Shown here piece after piece: positions 52,721-64,000 of a DNA stretch of 64,000 nucleotides (the first letter of the stretch is position 1; each line of letters begins with the position of its first letter). The stretch comes from Muricea muricata. Taxonomy: Eukaryota; Cnidaria; Anthozoa; Malacalcyonacea; Plexauridae. Where the stretch lies: the NCBI GenBank assembly GCA_963855995.1, contig OY979717.1:8295290-8359289 (forward strand), given 5' to 3'. Under the pieces are notes generated by a model. That model ran no database searches, was not told the DNA's origin, and was given only the letters and a program-made list of their open reading frames with translations. A program made the translations under genes and the position numbers.

Positions 52721-55700
52721 TTATGGAGCAAATTCAGACATAAGTTGCGTTGCAAGCCAGTCCAGTCCCTCGCGAAGACCACGCCCACTATGTGCATCAC
52801 AACCAATCAGAGTCCAGCTTCGACCACAGCATAATTTATGTAAACAAAGACGTTCTGTTATTTGATCAAGATTTAACGCCGTTGGTAGATCCTGAAAATA
52901 TAAGTGTATATATAAATGTGTAGTAGTAATAAATATTTGTGTTGATGTTTCCACAAATCACCACAATGGGTGTGAAGTAATCCTGTATACCACAATGGAT
53001 GTGAAATAAAGACCGTAAATTAAAAAATGTATAAGCCAACCTGTTTGTTGGCATATACCAGTAATAGAGCATCACTTAGTCTCTTCTCAGTCATCAGTTT
53101 CACCAACTCAGTATGAGATTCCTCCATGCGTTCCTTGTTGTTGCTTTCCACCACAAATATTATAGCTGAAAAATGGATCATTGAAGGTTATGCACACATT
53201 TTACAGTGGTGGTACCCTGACGCTGGGATTTCCTTTCTGGATGTAACCGATCCAGACGGTTTACCAAGTCTGGAGAAACCAAGTCTGACACCAGAAAACA
53301 CAGAAATATTATAGGACGGGGTCTGTTAGGCTGTCCCATTGTCACCTTTCAGTACCTTGAAGTTCTTTCAAACGTTATATCGACTGTGGATGCTTTCGTG
53401 GCATGGTTGTATAATTGTATTGGTTCAAATTTCAGCTGCCTCATTTAAACGCTTTGGAAATTGCAGGGAGCATTGGGGATATCATAGAATGTTTGCACTC
53501 ATTATCCAGATATTAAAACAACAAAGAGCTTGGCGGCCATATTGGTGTACCTTTCAAAAGAATATATAATTTAAAATTCTTTTGTCCTGGTACACCAACA
53601 TGGCAACCATGACGTCAGACGAGAATCTCTATACCAGGGTCTACAGTCTACATGGAAGTGAGCCCACTGTGAACATTGATTTATTGTTGCTTATTTCGTT
53701 CTTAGTGCCTTTACCTTGTGTATTCAGATAATGTCTCCAGAGGGGTCGCAGTTTGTGTAATCCACCAACATCCCAAATTGTAAACTTTAAATTCTTGTGT
53801 TCAATTGTTTCAACATTAAATCCTGCAAAGTCACAGAAAGCTTACGTCTTCAAGTTACATTTACACAGAATCTCACAAAGTTTTTTAGGGATTACCTCTA
53901 AATTAAATAAACTCGTCACAAAACTCGTATTCACTAAATGCAGAATCTCGAAAAGCTTATTGAATCTAATATGCACTTGTAGTTATATCAGTTAAGTGAT
54001 CCCGGTGTTTTACAGGATCCCAGTTTTCATAAAGATACAACTGGCTTACAAAATACAACTTGTGTCGAACTTCTGTCACTTCATATTTTGCCCTACTTAA
54101 TGCTGCAAATTTACGAAACAGTAATTTTCAAAGGTTTTCAATACTATAAAATACTAGACTAGTAGACTGTAATTTACAAAATCGGCAGAAAAGAATTGCT
54201 CGTCTAGAATCGAACTTAGAGGCTTACCAATCGTGGTTATCGTTGAAACAAACTCATCTTGTTTGAGCTTGAAAAGTATTGAGGTTTTCCCCGCCCCATC
54301 CAACCCCAAGGCAACGACTCTCATCTCCATCTTAGGTCCAATGTGAACACGATTATCTTTAGTGAAAGCGATGGGAATACTGCCGTCTGATGAGCACAGT
54401 TCTGTAGTTTCTAGGAATTGTTGCTGTTGTTCTTGCACAGTGTGTAGAACTTTGAGAATGTCTGAACGCGAGACAACCACCTAGAGAACGAAAATAATTT
54501 ATACTTTCTTACATAGTCTTTGCTATGCTGACTAGTACAAGACAAACGTGCTCAAAAGTTCCGCGCTCGTCCGACACTCAAGCTACACCACATAAATAAA
54601 TATTTTTGCAAGTCAGAGAGCGTTTTCAATTTGAATATATTCATTCACTAGCTGACTTGTTTTGATGTGCCAATGCACAAAACTGTTCAGGTCTAATTCT
54701 TCATTGTGCTAGAATTGAAAAGCTGCGAAAAAGTTACAAAAATTTTGCCCCGAATATCCTGAAGCATTGACAGGTTAGTCGCCAAGCAAATAAACTATAG
54801 CTGAAGAAGAATCCAGAGCTTGTAGAAAACGCGAATGGCCATGACGTCGTTAAATGAAAACCAAAGCTCTTGAATTTATAAAGAAGTAGTTGACAGTCCT
54901 TGAACTCTAAGCGGTTTATATTTATTAAAGTTGCAAATTAAATTAGTAATATAAATCCATAAATTACCTAATGCATATGGCTTTGATTTGAATGCCTAAA
55001 AAATGCCATTTAGTTTTACTCTTCTTGATCATAAGAAAATAATAATAGGTTTTATGTAAGAATCACTTACTTGACTATCATCAGACTTGAGTGTTTTCTC
55101 ACAATGAGAACATACTGCTGATGTATGGGAATTAAGAGCTACCATATCTTCTTGTCTTTGCCGTAACCATGACAACCGGTCACGTAAGTAACTATCAACA
55201 ACAGCAAGACCCGCTTCTTCTTGTCTGTTAACAGTTTCACGTAAATCATTGAAGTAGTCACGTATTCTCTCTCGCGCCATATCTCCAGTGCCGATGAGGT
55301 GTCGTGAGTGAGACTGACCTTCCACGTCATCTTCAACTACCACAGAACCTGTGGAACATTTTTTGGTGACCTTGTTTATATGTAATATATGCTTGACAAC
55401 ATTCTTCTTCCAAGTTATGAGTCAGGTTTTGTGAAAACACCAGGTAAATTTACTATAATGGCAAAGCTTTCGATCCGTAAGTTGGGATGATCATCAGTGC
55501 CAATAATGCATGATCTTTATCATTCCTTACGCTGGTGAAGATCCAAGCTCCGGGTCGAAAGCTGTGCGGTGGCGGTCTCCACAAAGCTTAACTGATAGTG
55601 ATGTTTACCATACACAATAGCATACACAATAGGGCCATTTATACGGGGCAAAATAAGTCGCGACAAAAGTAAGGCACGTATAAATGGTTCGCGTCTTAAT

Positions 55701-57830
55701 TTTTCACAGCTTTGCCCGTTCAGGATTATTTGTTCTTATCCTCGGATTTAGCTTTGCTTTTGTTTCGTATTGGTCGTTAGTGGGTTGTCGTCATTGCTAC
55801 GATGGTCGAGGATGGACTTCCGTGTTTCCGATTTTCCATGCTTTCAAGATTCTGAGATTCTCCGAGTTTTCGTCAATCTGTTTCAATTTCGAATTTTTTC
55901 CTGCTTTGGTACAAGTAGAAACACTCATGCAGTCTATATAATACTCTAATAGATAAATTAGGCTAACATGCCTAGTTACTATTATATTAGCTTGCGGCAG
56001 CGTAACGGAGAGCAAAAGTAACTACGCATAAAGTATAAACATGAGTGAATAACTCGTATTTATCATTCGTATGCCTGGTTACTTTTGCCCTAATCTTCTC
56101 TTCCACAAACCAGAACAATAGCATTCAACCAAAGTAGGAATTGGGTGGCAACGGTGTAAACAAACGTCAGGCGACTGTGTCTGTAGCAGCGAACTTAACA
56201 ATTACATAATACTTAATACGAACTTAATACGAAAGCATGGAGAAATCAGTTTGTTTAATGTTTCATTTATGACATTTAGAATATTGATCAAAAGGGACCG
56301 TACTGGTCATGAATGAAATTAGCTGGACCTTCTAGACAACTTTGGGGGTCCGGGGCAATCACTTTAGAGCCCAACCCTCTAAACACCCCAGGGAATTAGA
56401 GCATAACGAAATAAAAGCTGACAAACATGGACTGTCAACGCAGAAGCTCGGAAGCTCAAAATCTGGGAAGCTCGAAAACTCAGAATATCGAAAACTCAGA
56501 ATATCGAAAACTCAGAATCTCGGACACTCAGAATCTCGAAAACACAGAAGCTTGTAAACTCAGAATCTCGGAAGCTAGATCGGAAACTCGGAATTTCGGA
56601 AACACAGAAACTCGGAAACACAGAAACGCGAAACCTCGAAAATTCGCGAAGACTCAGAACTTAAACTTAAGGCAGATCTTTATGATGGGGTTTATTGGAG
56701 GTTTTTGAGGAAAACACATGCGAAACTTATTTTACAAATTGATAAGGTTTTTCGGGTCCTTAAAGATATTTAGTTTTCACTGTATTATCCCTAGCTGCTA
56801 ATGAAAGAAAAAAGCTAATGAGTGAATTAAAAAAAAAGCAAAAACAGTACTTTAATTGTTAATCATATTACTTCACGACATCTTCCTCGCCAATTTGCAG
56901 GCCTGGAAAAACTTTGTATAAGAATAACGTTGGTTTTAAACTACATTTAGCTATTCTATTGCTTATTGTAAAGCACGAAGAAAGGGAGACGAAAAAGACA
57001 AAGCTACTTGTGGCTACCGATACGTGTGAATATAGAAAAATGAGGAGAGTTCTACAAACAAAACTGGGCTTGCCATGATTAGAGGCATATGAATATAAAT
57101 ATGAATAACTGCATCTCATGAGCAATGATTTCCTGTGAACTAACCTTCAATTTTCTGTATGACTGTCTCGATTTTCTGCGTGGCCTTGGCGATATCTTCA
57201 CTGACCAACTTGATATGTTGAATAGCGTTAGATATAGAGGATCTCACATTCTCTGCTTCAGTTATCACTAAGTGATGCTTATGTCCTTTATGTTTACCAT
57301 AATCTTTACACAAAACACACATCAACGGATTATTTTGGCGACCGCCTTCTGCGCATGCAAACTCGATGATTCTTGCATGATGTTCGGAGCAAACTGCTTT
57401 TTCTGATGGTTTTTCTGATAATGGTACTCGTTTATGTTTGTTTAAAGTTTTAGTAGCATGAGTTATTTCGCTACATGAGCTACGTAAGTGAGTTCCACAA
57501 ACTGTACAATACACTGAAGCCAAATGCTCTTCGTTTTCATCACAGTTAACTTTATTTTCATCTTCTTCAAAATTACTAACTAAAGGTGCATGTGTGACCT
57601 TCAATCGTTCAAGTAACTCTAACAAGGCAAAATTTTTCTTCAGCTCCCAAACTCCGGAATCACTAAGTTGAGTTTTCTGTCGATCAAAAGGGCAAATTAC
57701 GGTCCGGTTTCGTAACGGCAGTTTTGTTTGTTAGACACTCGTGGCATAGCGTATGACCACAGAGCAAGAGACGAGGAACTTTCTCACCATGGAATGCAAA
57801 TAAATCTTCACATACACCACATTCTAAAAC
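52721..57830 (-). CDS. TRIM23: TRIM23 (RING/B-box E3 ligase with ARF domain), first exon not found, RING frame broken
   Basis: TRIM23 is a ubiquitin ligase whose C-terminus is an ARF-type GTPase. Exons: 57145-57830 ([13 protein letters not shown]...[10 protein letters not shown], then B-boxes such as [10 protein letters not shown] and [11 protein letters not shown]), 55071-55348 (coiled coil, [13 protein letters not shown]), 54228-54480 ([20 protein letters not shown] with the GLDGAGKT P-loop), 53715-53822 (WDVGG switch), 53041-53165 and 52721-52891 (stop). Splice phases agree. At 57721-57731 the run TTTT (AAAA in the gene) has one base too many. Removing one restores [15 protein letters not shown] and a total of 539 codons, which with a short first exon fits the usual length near 574. 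As written, translation stops inside the RING. The first exon must lie beyond 57834 and I could not find it. Confidence 0.88.
54481..55070. other. TRIM23 intron
   Basis: The intron contains AT-rich sequence with no second gene or clear repeat. It ends with tag acceptor sequence just before exon 54228-54480. Confidence 0.6.
55349..57144. other. large TRIM23 intron
   Basis: The intron holds an inverted pair near 55468-55562 (agctttcgatccg and cgggtcgaaagct), a second near 55633-55686 (ccatttatacg and cgtataaatgg), and the degenerate tandem array at 56440-56650. No coding sequence is recognised. The open frames there come from the repeats. Confidence 0.55.
56440..56650. repeat. degenerate tandem repeat, unit about 16-18 bp
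   Basis: Copies vary around aactcagaatctcggaa, with about twelve units. The array lies inside the large TRIM23 intron. Confidence 0.75.
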
Positions 57831-57834
57831 CTTG

Positions 57835-59690
57835 AAAATAAAAAAGAATATTGCGTTAAAAATAAGATGAAATAAGCAAATGAATGACGGCACAATCCTT
57901 AACGCAAGCCTTCAATCGATCATAGCAGTCAGGGCTCGAAATAATGGTATAGCATTAAGTACTTATAAGTATGAACAGTGTTATTTTGTAATTTGTGTTT
58001 GAAACGGTGAAAAATGTACAGGTATAATTATAATATATAGGTTTTCGCGTGTTGACCACTGAGCTCTGAGCTTAGTGGTGTTGACCTAGCACCCTTGGTA
58101 TTAATTGCTGCTGATCTCTATAAAAAAATGGAGCGCCTGGGTACGAGGCTGAACAACGCTATACATCATGTGAAAATTTTAAAAGTACTGTAAATTTTCC
58201 AGTAGTAGCACAGGCATTCCAGCGCACGTTACGTCATTGTATATCATTGTATGATGATGATATGCAATGACGTAAAGTGCGCTGGAATGCCTGCGGAAGT
58301 AGTGTATGTTCTACCGATCTGTCAATGACGTTTAGTCGTTTAGTACCCTGTATGAAAAAAAAACATTGCATTCAGGCTTTCAGTAATTATAGCAGATAAA
58401 ATATTTGTAATTAGGACAACTGATATCAGCAGTGCACTACTTAATATAAACATCCCAGTCGGTTAAAATATTGACATCTGGCAGCACCCTTTGCCAAACA
58501 ACTTGAAAACAAGTTTTGATCCTGAGCAAATTTTGAATGATGCAGGGACAGTAGAAATTAAAGTAAATTAATTGCAAGTGTTGATTTTTATGTCATATAT
58601 AGTTATGTCAATACAGAACATGAAAAAAAAATCTTTGGTGTATAAATTGTTGCTTCATATTTCATGACTAGCATAGATTTTATGGATGATCACCTAAACA
58701 AAATGGTGGATAGTACAATCCCACCCTATAATTTTCTAAATGTGTTCAAAAATCAGTCATGGTTTATATATCATAAAAGACAGTAAATACATTTTCTAGA
58801 GATTTTGCCAAAAACCCCTGACATTTTGTGACTCACATTGCAGTTGTGGGAAAGAATAAAAATGCACAATCAAGCTTCATGATAAAACTGAGGAATAATG
58901 GCAGGTCTGCACATGTGAACCCTGGTCAAAGGGGGTAAACTTTTTAGAGGTGTTTTTGTCTAGCTAGACAAGTCACCCTCGCAGGCTACACCGTGTCTTT
59001 CAAAAATTAAAATCATTCGAAATGCATGAAAAATTCAAAAGAACGCAAATTTACACAACAGTTTATCATATATGGTGGAGTAACTCAGTGGAATGGGACA
59101 ATATATGACAATTACTCTCATATGTGTCGCAATCAGCCACTATATCTCTCTCTTGCTCAATATTGCTGTAATTTATTTTTACTGAATTATCTTGAGCTGA
59201 TGTCGACAGAGTTGCCTGCAGGGGAGGCTATAGTGAGACAGCCTGGTAATTAAGCAAGATGAATTTTGCTTGTGTTCATGAGAAAATTACATCCAGCTTG
59301 TCCAGACAATTTTGTAGTTTTGACATTCCACAGAATGCTTATAACATTGTTTTTACCATATCTGTCAGTTGTTTTCATGGTGCCAATTTAGAATTATCAT
59401 CCTGGCAAACAGCTAGCCTGCTTGTGAGTGCTTCTGTGCTATTATTTTAACTACGCTGTGCTATTATATTATACATTTCGCTCTGTCTATATGTCATTAA
59501 GCACTCTTTTTTATTTTGCAAACCAACAATAGCACATTATATATATGGAAAAAATTTCATCCCAGTGAGTGAGATCTCGCATCTTTCAAGTGAGATCTCA
59601 CCAACCAGGCTAGCCCACTTGTTCATATAAATGCACAGTAATGTTTATTTGGAAAACAATAGCATAAGCGAGATCTTGCTTGCTGGGCTG
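57835..59690. other. region upstream of TRIM23 exon 2, no gene recognised
   Basis: It should contain part of TRIM23 intron 1, and possibly exon 1 and the promoter, but a first exon of a few dozen codons cannot be picked by eye. It contains the palindrome at 58211. Near 59560-59690 several gagatctc motifs in both orientations suggest an old inverted-repeat element. Confidence 0.5.
58211..58293. repeat. near-perfect palindrome with 28-30 bp arms
   Basis: The left arm starts caggcattccagcgcac and the right arm ends with its exact complement gtgcgctggaatgcctg. The arms continue through tacgtcattg/caatgacgta with a one-base difference. The loop is about 22 bp. It is either a small foldback element or a hairpin RNA source. 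Confidence 0.7.
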
Positions 59691-59724
59691 TCTGTTCGTG
59701 AATGGCCATTTTCCTCCGTCATCT

Positions 59725-60290
59725 ACTGACATTCAATGTCATCTACCGTCATTGACTGTCATCTGCTGTCATCTACCGTCATTTACTGTTATCTACTGTC
59801 ATTCACTGTCATCTACTGTCATCTACAGTCATTCACTGTCATTTACTGTCATTCACTGACATTCACTGACATCGTCCGTCATTTACAGTCATCTACTGTC
59901 ATTCACTGTCATCGACTGTCATTCACTGTCATCGACTGTCATTCACTGTCATCTACCGTCATCTACTGCCATTCACTGTCATTTACTGTCATTCACTGTC
60001 ATCTACCGTCATTCACTGTCATCTACTGTCATTCACTGTCATCTACGGTCATTCACTGTCATCTACCGTCATTCACTGTCATCTACCGTCATTCACTGTC
60101 ATCTGCTGTCATTCACTGTCCTCTACCGTCATTCACTGTCATTTACTGTCATTCCCTGTTATCTACTGTCATTCACTGTCATCTACTGTCATTCCCTGTC
60201 ATCTACTGTTATTCCCTGTCATCTACTATCATTCACTGTCATTTACTGTCATCTACCGTCTTTCACTGTCATCTACCGTCATCTACCGTC
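59725..60290. repeat. minisatellite, 10-bp unit (tcatctactg / tcattcactg)
   Basis: About 57 units are present, often alternating in pairs to give a 20-bp higher-order unit. A long open frame reading repeated TVIYCH-like residues results from the repeat. The array resumes after the inserted element at 60657. Confidence 0.9.
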
Positions 60291-60656
60291 AATAGGGATC
60301 TTACGATTTATAGGACGGCAACACGACGGCAACGGCGAGAAAACACTTTATGATGTAGCTTAGTAAAGCATAGAAGTTGTTTAACATCAATCGCATAAGT
60401 TAAATTAACACATGTTAACAACACTTTGGTTAAGACATGAGCTGCATGTTTAAGAAGAGTTCTTAACTAGATCGAATTTAAAACTCCCCCGGCTAAATTC
60501 AATACGCCTGCGTTAATACAATACGTGAAAATATTTGATTTGCCGTCGTCAACAATACGAGAGCCGCTTTTCAAATATTCAAATTTGCATTGTTCACTAA
60601 TGTAATTATGGACGTGCCCGTCGCGTTGTCGTTCTGTACATCGTAAGGTCCCTATT
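60291..60656. mobile_element. inverted-repeat element inserted in the minisatellite
   Basis: The ends are inverted copies of about 40 bp (aatagggatcttacgat... and ...atcgtaaggtccctatt). The element interrupts a continuous 10-bp repeat. The triplet tca on both sides may be the target duplication, although it is also part of the repeat unit. There is no coding capacity. Length is 366 bp. Confidence 0.75.
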
Positions 60657-60790
60657 CACTGTCATCTACGGTCATCGAGTGTCACTTACTGTCATCTACT
60701 GTCATTCACTGTCATCTACTGCCATTCACTGTCATTCACTGTGATCTGGTGTCATCTACTGTCATCTAATGTCATTTGCTGTCATCTAAA
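60657..60790. repeat. minisatellite, continuation after the insertion
   Basis: The same 10-bp units as at 59725-60290 run for about 13 more copies and then end at ctaaattttaccgg. Confidence 0.85.
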
Positions 60791-60907
60791 TTTTACCGGT
60801 TTTAATTGGTGTTTTACCGACCAACTACCATAAAGATCTACATCCCGGTAATTCTCAGACCGTTTTCTGTTGTTAATGAAACAAGGAGTTGTTTTTAAAA
60901 CGCTATC

Positions 60908-61306
60908 ATGAATTATATGTTTAATGTTGTGTTGATTGTTATCTTTCAAGTTTCTTTTGTGTGGCATAACGGTGAAACTATTAATGTTTCAAAGTACACT
61001 AATGAAAATATCGCCAAAGCTATCACATTGCTCCTAAAGGACAATAATTTCGAAACAACAATAGTTCGTGAATGGCCATTTTCCTCCGTGCGGGAAGATG
61101 TGAACATTGAACATAACAGACTCCTGGGGTCATGGTTTGGGATTTACTTTGTAGTCACCGCTCAGTTGTCGGAAAGTTACAATGCACATTTTGTGCAGAA
61201 GATCACAAGACTCAAAGTCTTCGGCATACTTGTTCCTACCAGCTCAGGGCCAGTCCCAACTGAAATTACTGGCAGGAAATTAATAACCAACTATACCAAA
61301 ATATGA
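60908..61306 (+). CDS. small predicted secreted protein, unrecognised
   Basis: This frame has 132 codons. I do not recognise it. The first 20 or so residues (MNYMFNVVLIVIFQVSFVW) form a hydrophobic stretch that could be a signal peptide. The rest is a mixed, non-repetitive sequence with no cysteine pattern and no second membrane segment. It could be one exon of a larger gene. A 26-bp piece of it (61064-61089) occurs identically at 59694-59719, at the left border of the minisatellite. It lies tail to tail with the BEL/Pao element on the minus strand, 227 bp away. The evidence for a real gene is the non-repetitive open frame alone. Confidence 0.4.
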   Translation: MNYMFNVVLIVIFQVSFVWHNGETINVSKYTNENIAKAITLLLKDNNFETTIVREWPFSSVREDVNIEHNRLLGSWFGIYFVVTAQLSESYNAHFVQKITRLKVFGILVPTSSGPVPTEITGRKLITNYTKI

Positions 61307-61533
61307 TTTTATTCCACAAATATATCGACCAAAAAAATAATTACATAACAGGTTTTAACTTTCAAGTCCGAGCACACTCTCATCCGGGAGTTTATTTTGG
61401 ACCTTTTTCCGGGTGTCCCGGGCACCGCTACGTGTTCGTATCTCGCATAATGAGAATAATTTAACGATAAATTAATGTCAATAAGTCAATCTGAACATCC
61501 TCCCCCCGTGATCGTTCATCTTTAAGAAGGCGA
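61307..61533 (-). repeat. 3' end region of the second BEL/Pao element, possible LTR
   Basis: Reading on the minus strand after the pol stop there is a purine tract (cacggggggagga) followed at 61497 by TGTTCAGATTGAC, a plausible LTR start. An AATAAA lies near 61395. The outer LTR end is not identifiable. Confidence 0.4.
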
Positions 61534-64000
61534 TCACTCCTCAAGTGCCACGATCTTAGTAGCAGGTCTTCTATACACCCCGAACTTGGTCTTGACATCA
61601 GCACTACGTACTACGTTGTCTGAGCCACGGTACACCTCTACAATTCTGCCCAATGGCCACGTTCCACGTGGGATGGAGTGATCCACTAATATGACTAGAT
61701 CTCCGACCTTAAGGTTTGGTACATCCTGCGTCCACTTTGTTCTTTGCACCAGCGTAAGTAAGTATTCCCGTAACCAACGTTTCCATAAATGATTTGTGAC
61801 CACTTGTGACTGTCTCCACCGTTTTCGACTTGATATTTCCTTATCCACGAATACGCCTGGCGACAAGTTAACACTGGGACGTCCGACGAGAAAATGATTT
61901 GGTGTTATTGCTTCAATTAAATCGACATCAGAGCTTACTTCGGTTAATGGACGGCTATTTATTAAGGCCTCCACTTCTACCATCGTGGTTGACAATACCT
62001 CGTCGGTCAGGACTTGATTGTTTAATACAGCTTTAAATGTCCTCTTACACGAACGTACCAGCCGCTCCCACACTCCCCCCATGTGTGGCGATGCCGGCGG
62101 ATTGAACACCCACTTGATTCCTTTCTGGCTAAGTTCATTCTTGATTTGATCTTGATTCAGATTCTCGATACACTGCTTCAGCTCCCGATTAGCTCCAACA
62201 AAATTTGTACCGTTGTCCGAGTAGAGTACTTGTGGATTTCCTCTTCGTGCTATAAACCTTCGAAGACACATTATGAAAGAATCTGTCTCAAGAGAGAACG
62301 CTACCTCTAAATGAACCCCACGTGTTACCAGGCAAGTAAAGAGACAAATCCACCGCTTTAAATGCTTTCTTCCACACTTCACTTCAAGTGGCCCAAAGTA
62401 ATCCACTCCGGCTTTGGTAAAAGGAGGGCTAACCAACAAACGATCACTTGGTAATTCAGCCATCTTTGGTGGGCGTGGCACAGCTCGACGCAATTTGCAC
62501 AACCAGCAACCGTGGAGAATCTTCTTCACCGTAGCTTTGCAGCGCAGAATCCAATACTGCTGTCGCAACTCGTTCCGTACGTTGTCTACTCCCGCATGAC
62601 CAAGACCCTGGTGGGTATCCAACACCATTAATTTGGTCAGCTCACTACTGGGATCCAAAACAACTGGGTGACGGGCAACAAAGGATATATCTGCTTTTCC
62701 AATTCGACCACCAACGCGAATTATTTCATCTTCGTCTAGGAGAGGTGACAAAGACACCAATTTACTTTGCTTTTTCACGGAAAGTCCTCGTTTAAGATCT
62801 TCGAGTTCCACACCGAATGCTTTTGCTTGCTCTTGACGAACGAGGCTGGTGTTTGCTCGTACGCGCTCTTCGACCGAGGGACTACCAAACATTCTGTCAG
62901 ACATTGGTGATTTACAGTTATGTAGAAACCTTTCAACGTAAACCATCACAGATACAGCGCGAGAGTAAGAAGAATACCTGGTAAGGTCAACCAACTGTGC
63001 TGATTCTCGTTGACTCGTCGTTTTCCCAGAAAAATAAATGCCACCTTCAGTCGCAGGCTGTAAATGACAACTGTCATCGACCTTAATCGTAGTGTCTACA
63101 GGCCATTCTGACTCACCAAGCTGAAGGAAATCAGGTCCATTTAGCCATTTGCTGTTTAACGTAAATAACGACACTGGCAGTCCTCTAGTACCATCGTCAG
63201 CTGGGTTCAACTTGGTTGGGCAGTAATGCCATTGCGTAGATTCCGTTGTATCCAAAATCTCACTCAGGCGATTAGCTATAAACGATACGTGTCGGGTCGA
63301 CGCTCCACGAATCCAGTGCAGCACTGTTGTGCTATCTGACCAAAAGTGCATAGAACTAAAGTTATAGTCATGTTCCTTCTCAATTATCCTCGCCACTCTC
63401 ACACATAAAACGGCAGCTTGCAACTCGAGTCGTGGTATGCTCAACTTCTTGGTGGGTGCTACACGGGTTTTAGCTATGACAAAAACACACTTTCTAGATC
63501 CATCATGATATTCAAAACGAAGGTATCCAACAGCGCAGAATGCCAATTCGCTAGCGTCTCCAAAAAGATGCACTTGAATTTCCTCAGGGTACATGTCGAC
63601 CATTCGGTAGAATCTTGGAATCGAAAACTCTGTAAGCATAAGCATCTCTGACTCCCACGTCTGCCATTCCGCCAACAAATCTAGTGGCAGAGGATCGTCC
63701 CATGTCAGCCCAAGTTGCCAAACCTTTTGAAGGAGAATCTTCGCTCTTACAACAAACGGGGCCAGGAAGCCAAGGGGATCGAACAGGGACGCAATGCTAC
63801 TAAGTAGCTGCCTTCTCGTGTGTGCCGGCTTACGTTGCTTGATGGTAAACGTAAAGTGATCTCTTTTTATGTCCCAACCAACACCAAGCGCTCTCTCAAT
63901 GGGCATGTCTATACATCCCTCGATTGCCTTGACAGAAGCTGCTCGCTCAGTCTCCGGTATGTTCTCAATCACACGACGATCATTCGAAATCCACTTCGTC
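61534..64000 (-). mobile_element. BEL/Pao LTR retrotransposon pol, 5'-truncated by the window edge
   Basis: The frame is open to the right edge (the codons before 63972 read KWISNDRRVIEN), so the start lies outside. Visible parts are the end of the reverse transcriptase and connection region (LLSSIASLFDPLGFLAPFV) and an RNase H-like domain (VHLFGDASELAFCAVGYL and FWSDSTTVLHWI). The integrase follows with its zinc-binding segment (HQGLGHAG ... CWLCKLRRA), core GVDYFGPL and YSDNGTNFVG, and PHMGGVWERLVRSCK. The C-terminal domain ends RGTWPLGRIVEVYRG. There is no stop or frameshift over about 820 codons. It is clearly a different lineage from the element at 1-3507, since even the integrase core motifs differ, so the two do not bracket the region as one duplicated element. 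Confidence 0.95.

Larger units (their letters stand above)
38669..54018. repeat. tandem segmental duplication, unit 3 (B-Y type)
   Basis: The last copy matches unit 2 up to 42598, then differs by substitutions, small indels and two missing insertions (a 520-bp segment inside the TA array and a 511-bp inverted-repeat element). It has an extra 25 bp near 42693 and about 43 bp near 50418. Similarity to the other units stops at 54018-54024, inside the TRIM23 intron between the P-loop exon and the switch exon. It therefore supplies the real 3' half of TRIM23. Confidence 0.9.

Noticed and set aside
55684..55941. 85-codon plus-strand frame with hydrophobic stretches in the TRIM23 intron
   Set aside because: It has no recognisable motif, starts in an inverted-repeat arm and has an overlapping minus-strand frame of similar length, so chance is likely.
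59736..60353. 205-codon frame with TVIYCH-like repeats
   Set aside because: It is a product of the 10-bp minisatellite and runs into the inserted element.

Overview
The window is animal nuclear DNA. It has spliced genes with GT/AG introns, clear orthologues of animal-specific proteins (TRIM23, MED8, RXYLT1, otopetrin), BEL/Pao LTR retrotransposons at both ends, many inverted-repeat elements, TA microsatellites and minisatellites, and AT-rich intergenic DNA. A marine invertebrate is likely. A cnidarian (anthozoan) is my best guess, but nothing in the sequence proves it.

Layout. Bases 1-3507 hold the 3' part of a BEL/Pao retrotransposon, followed by a possible short LTR, a foldback element carrying a broken SAP-like coding fragment (3750-4652) and two minisatellites (4700-5400). 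From about 5416 to 54018 the window is a head-to-tail tandem triplication with a period near 16.6 kb. Each unit carries, in order, an otopetrin-like proton channel (+), the glycosyltransferase RXYLT1/TMEM5 (-), Mediator subunit MED8 (+, ten exons) and the last three exons of TRIM23 (-). RXYLT1 and MED8 start head to head about 160 bp apart. The rest of TRIM23 (RING, B-boxes, coiled coil, P-loop exon) lies once, at 54228-57830, so only the third unit completes the TRIM23 gene. Minisatellites follow, one interrupted by an inverted-repeat element, then a small unrecognised ORF and a second, different BEL/Pao element on the minus strand (61534-64000).

The units form a mosaic. The left part of unit 1 (type A) differs from the left parts of units 2 and 3 (type B, alike). 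The right parts of units 1 and 2 (type X) are alike, and unit 3 differs (type Y). The order A-X, B-X, B-Y is what one unequal crossover in an older A-X, B-Y duplication would give. The switch falls within about 208 bp (25766-25973). An assembly duplication would give the same pattern.

Gene states differ between units. The otopetrin of unit 1 is frameshifted. The RXYLT1 of unit 3 has lost its ATG. Only the middle unit keeps intact otopetrin, RXYLT1 and MED8 together. Units 1 and 2 carry headless TRIM23 3' ends, and the RING exon of the main TRIM23 gene has an apparent one-base frameshift. The unit junctions contain a copied TRIM23 intron/exon fragment between inverted repeats. I found no undescribed defence or metabolic system. 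The notable content is the structure of this array.
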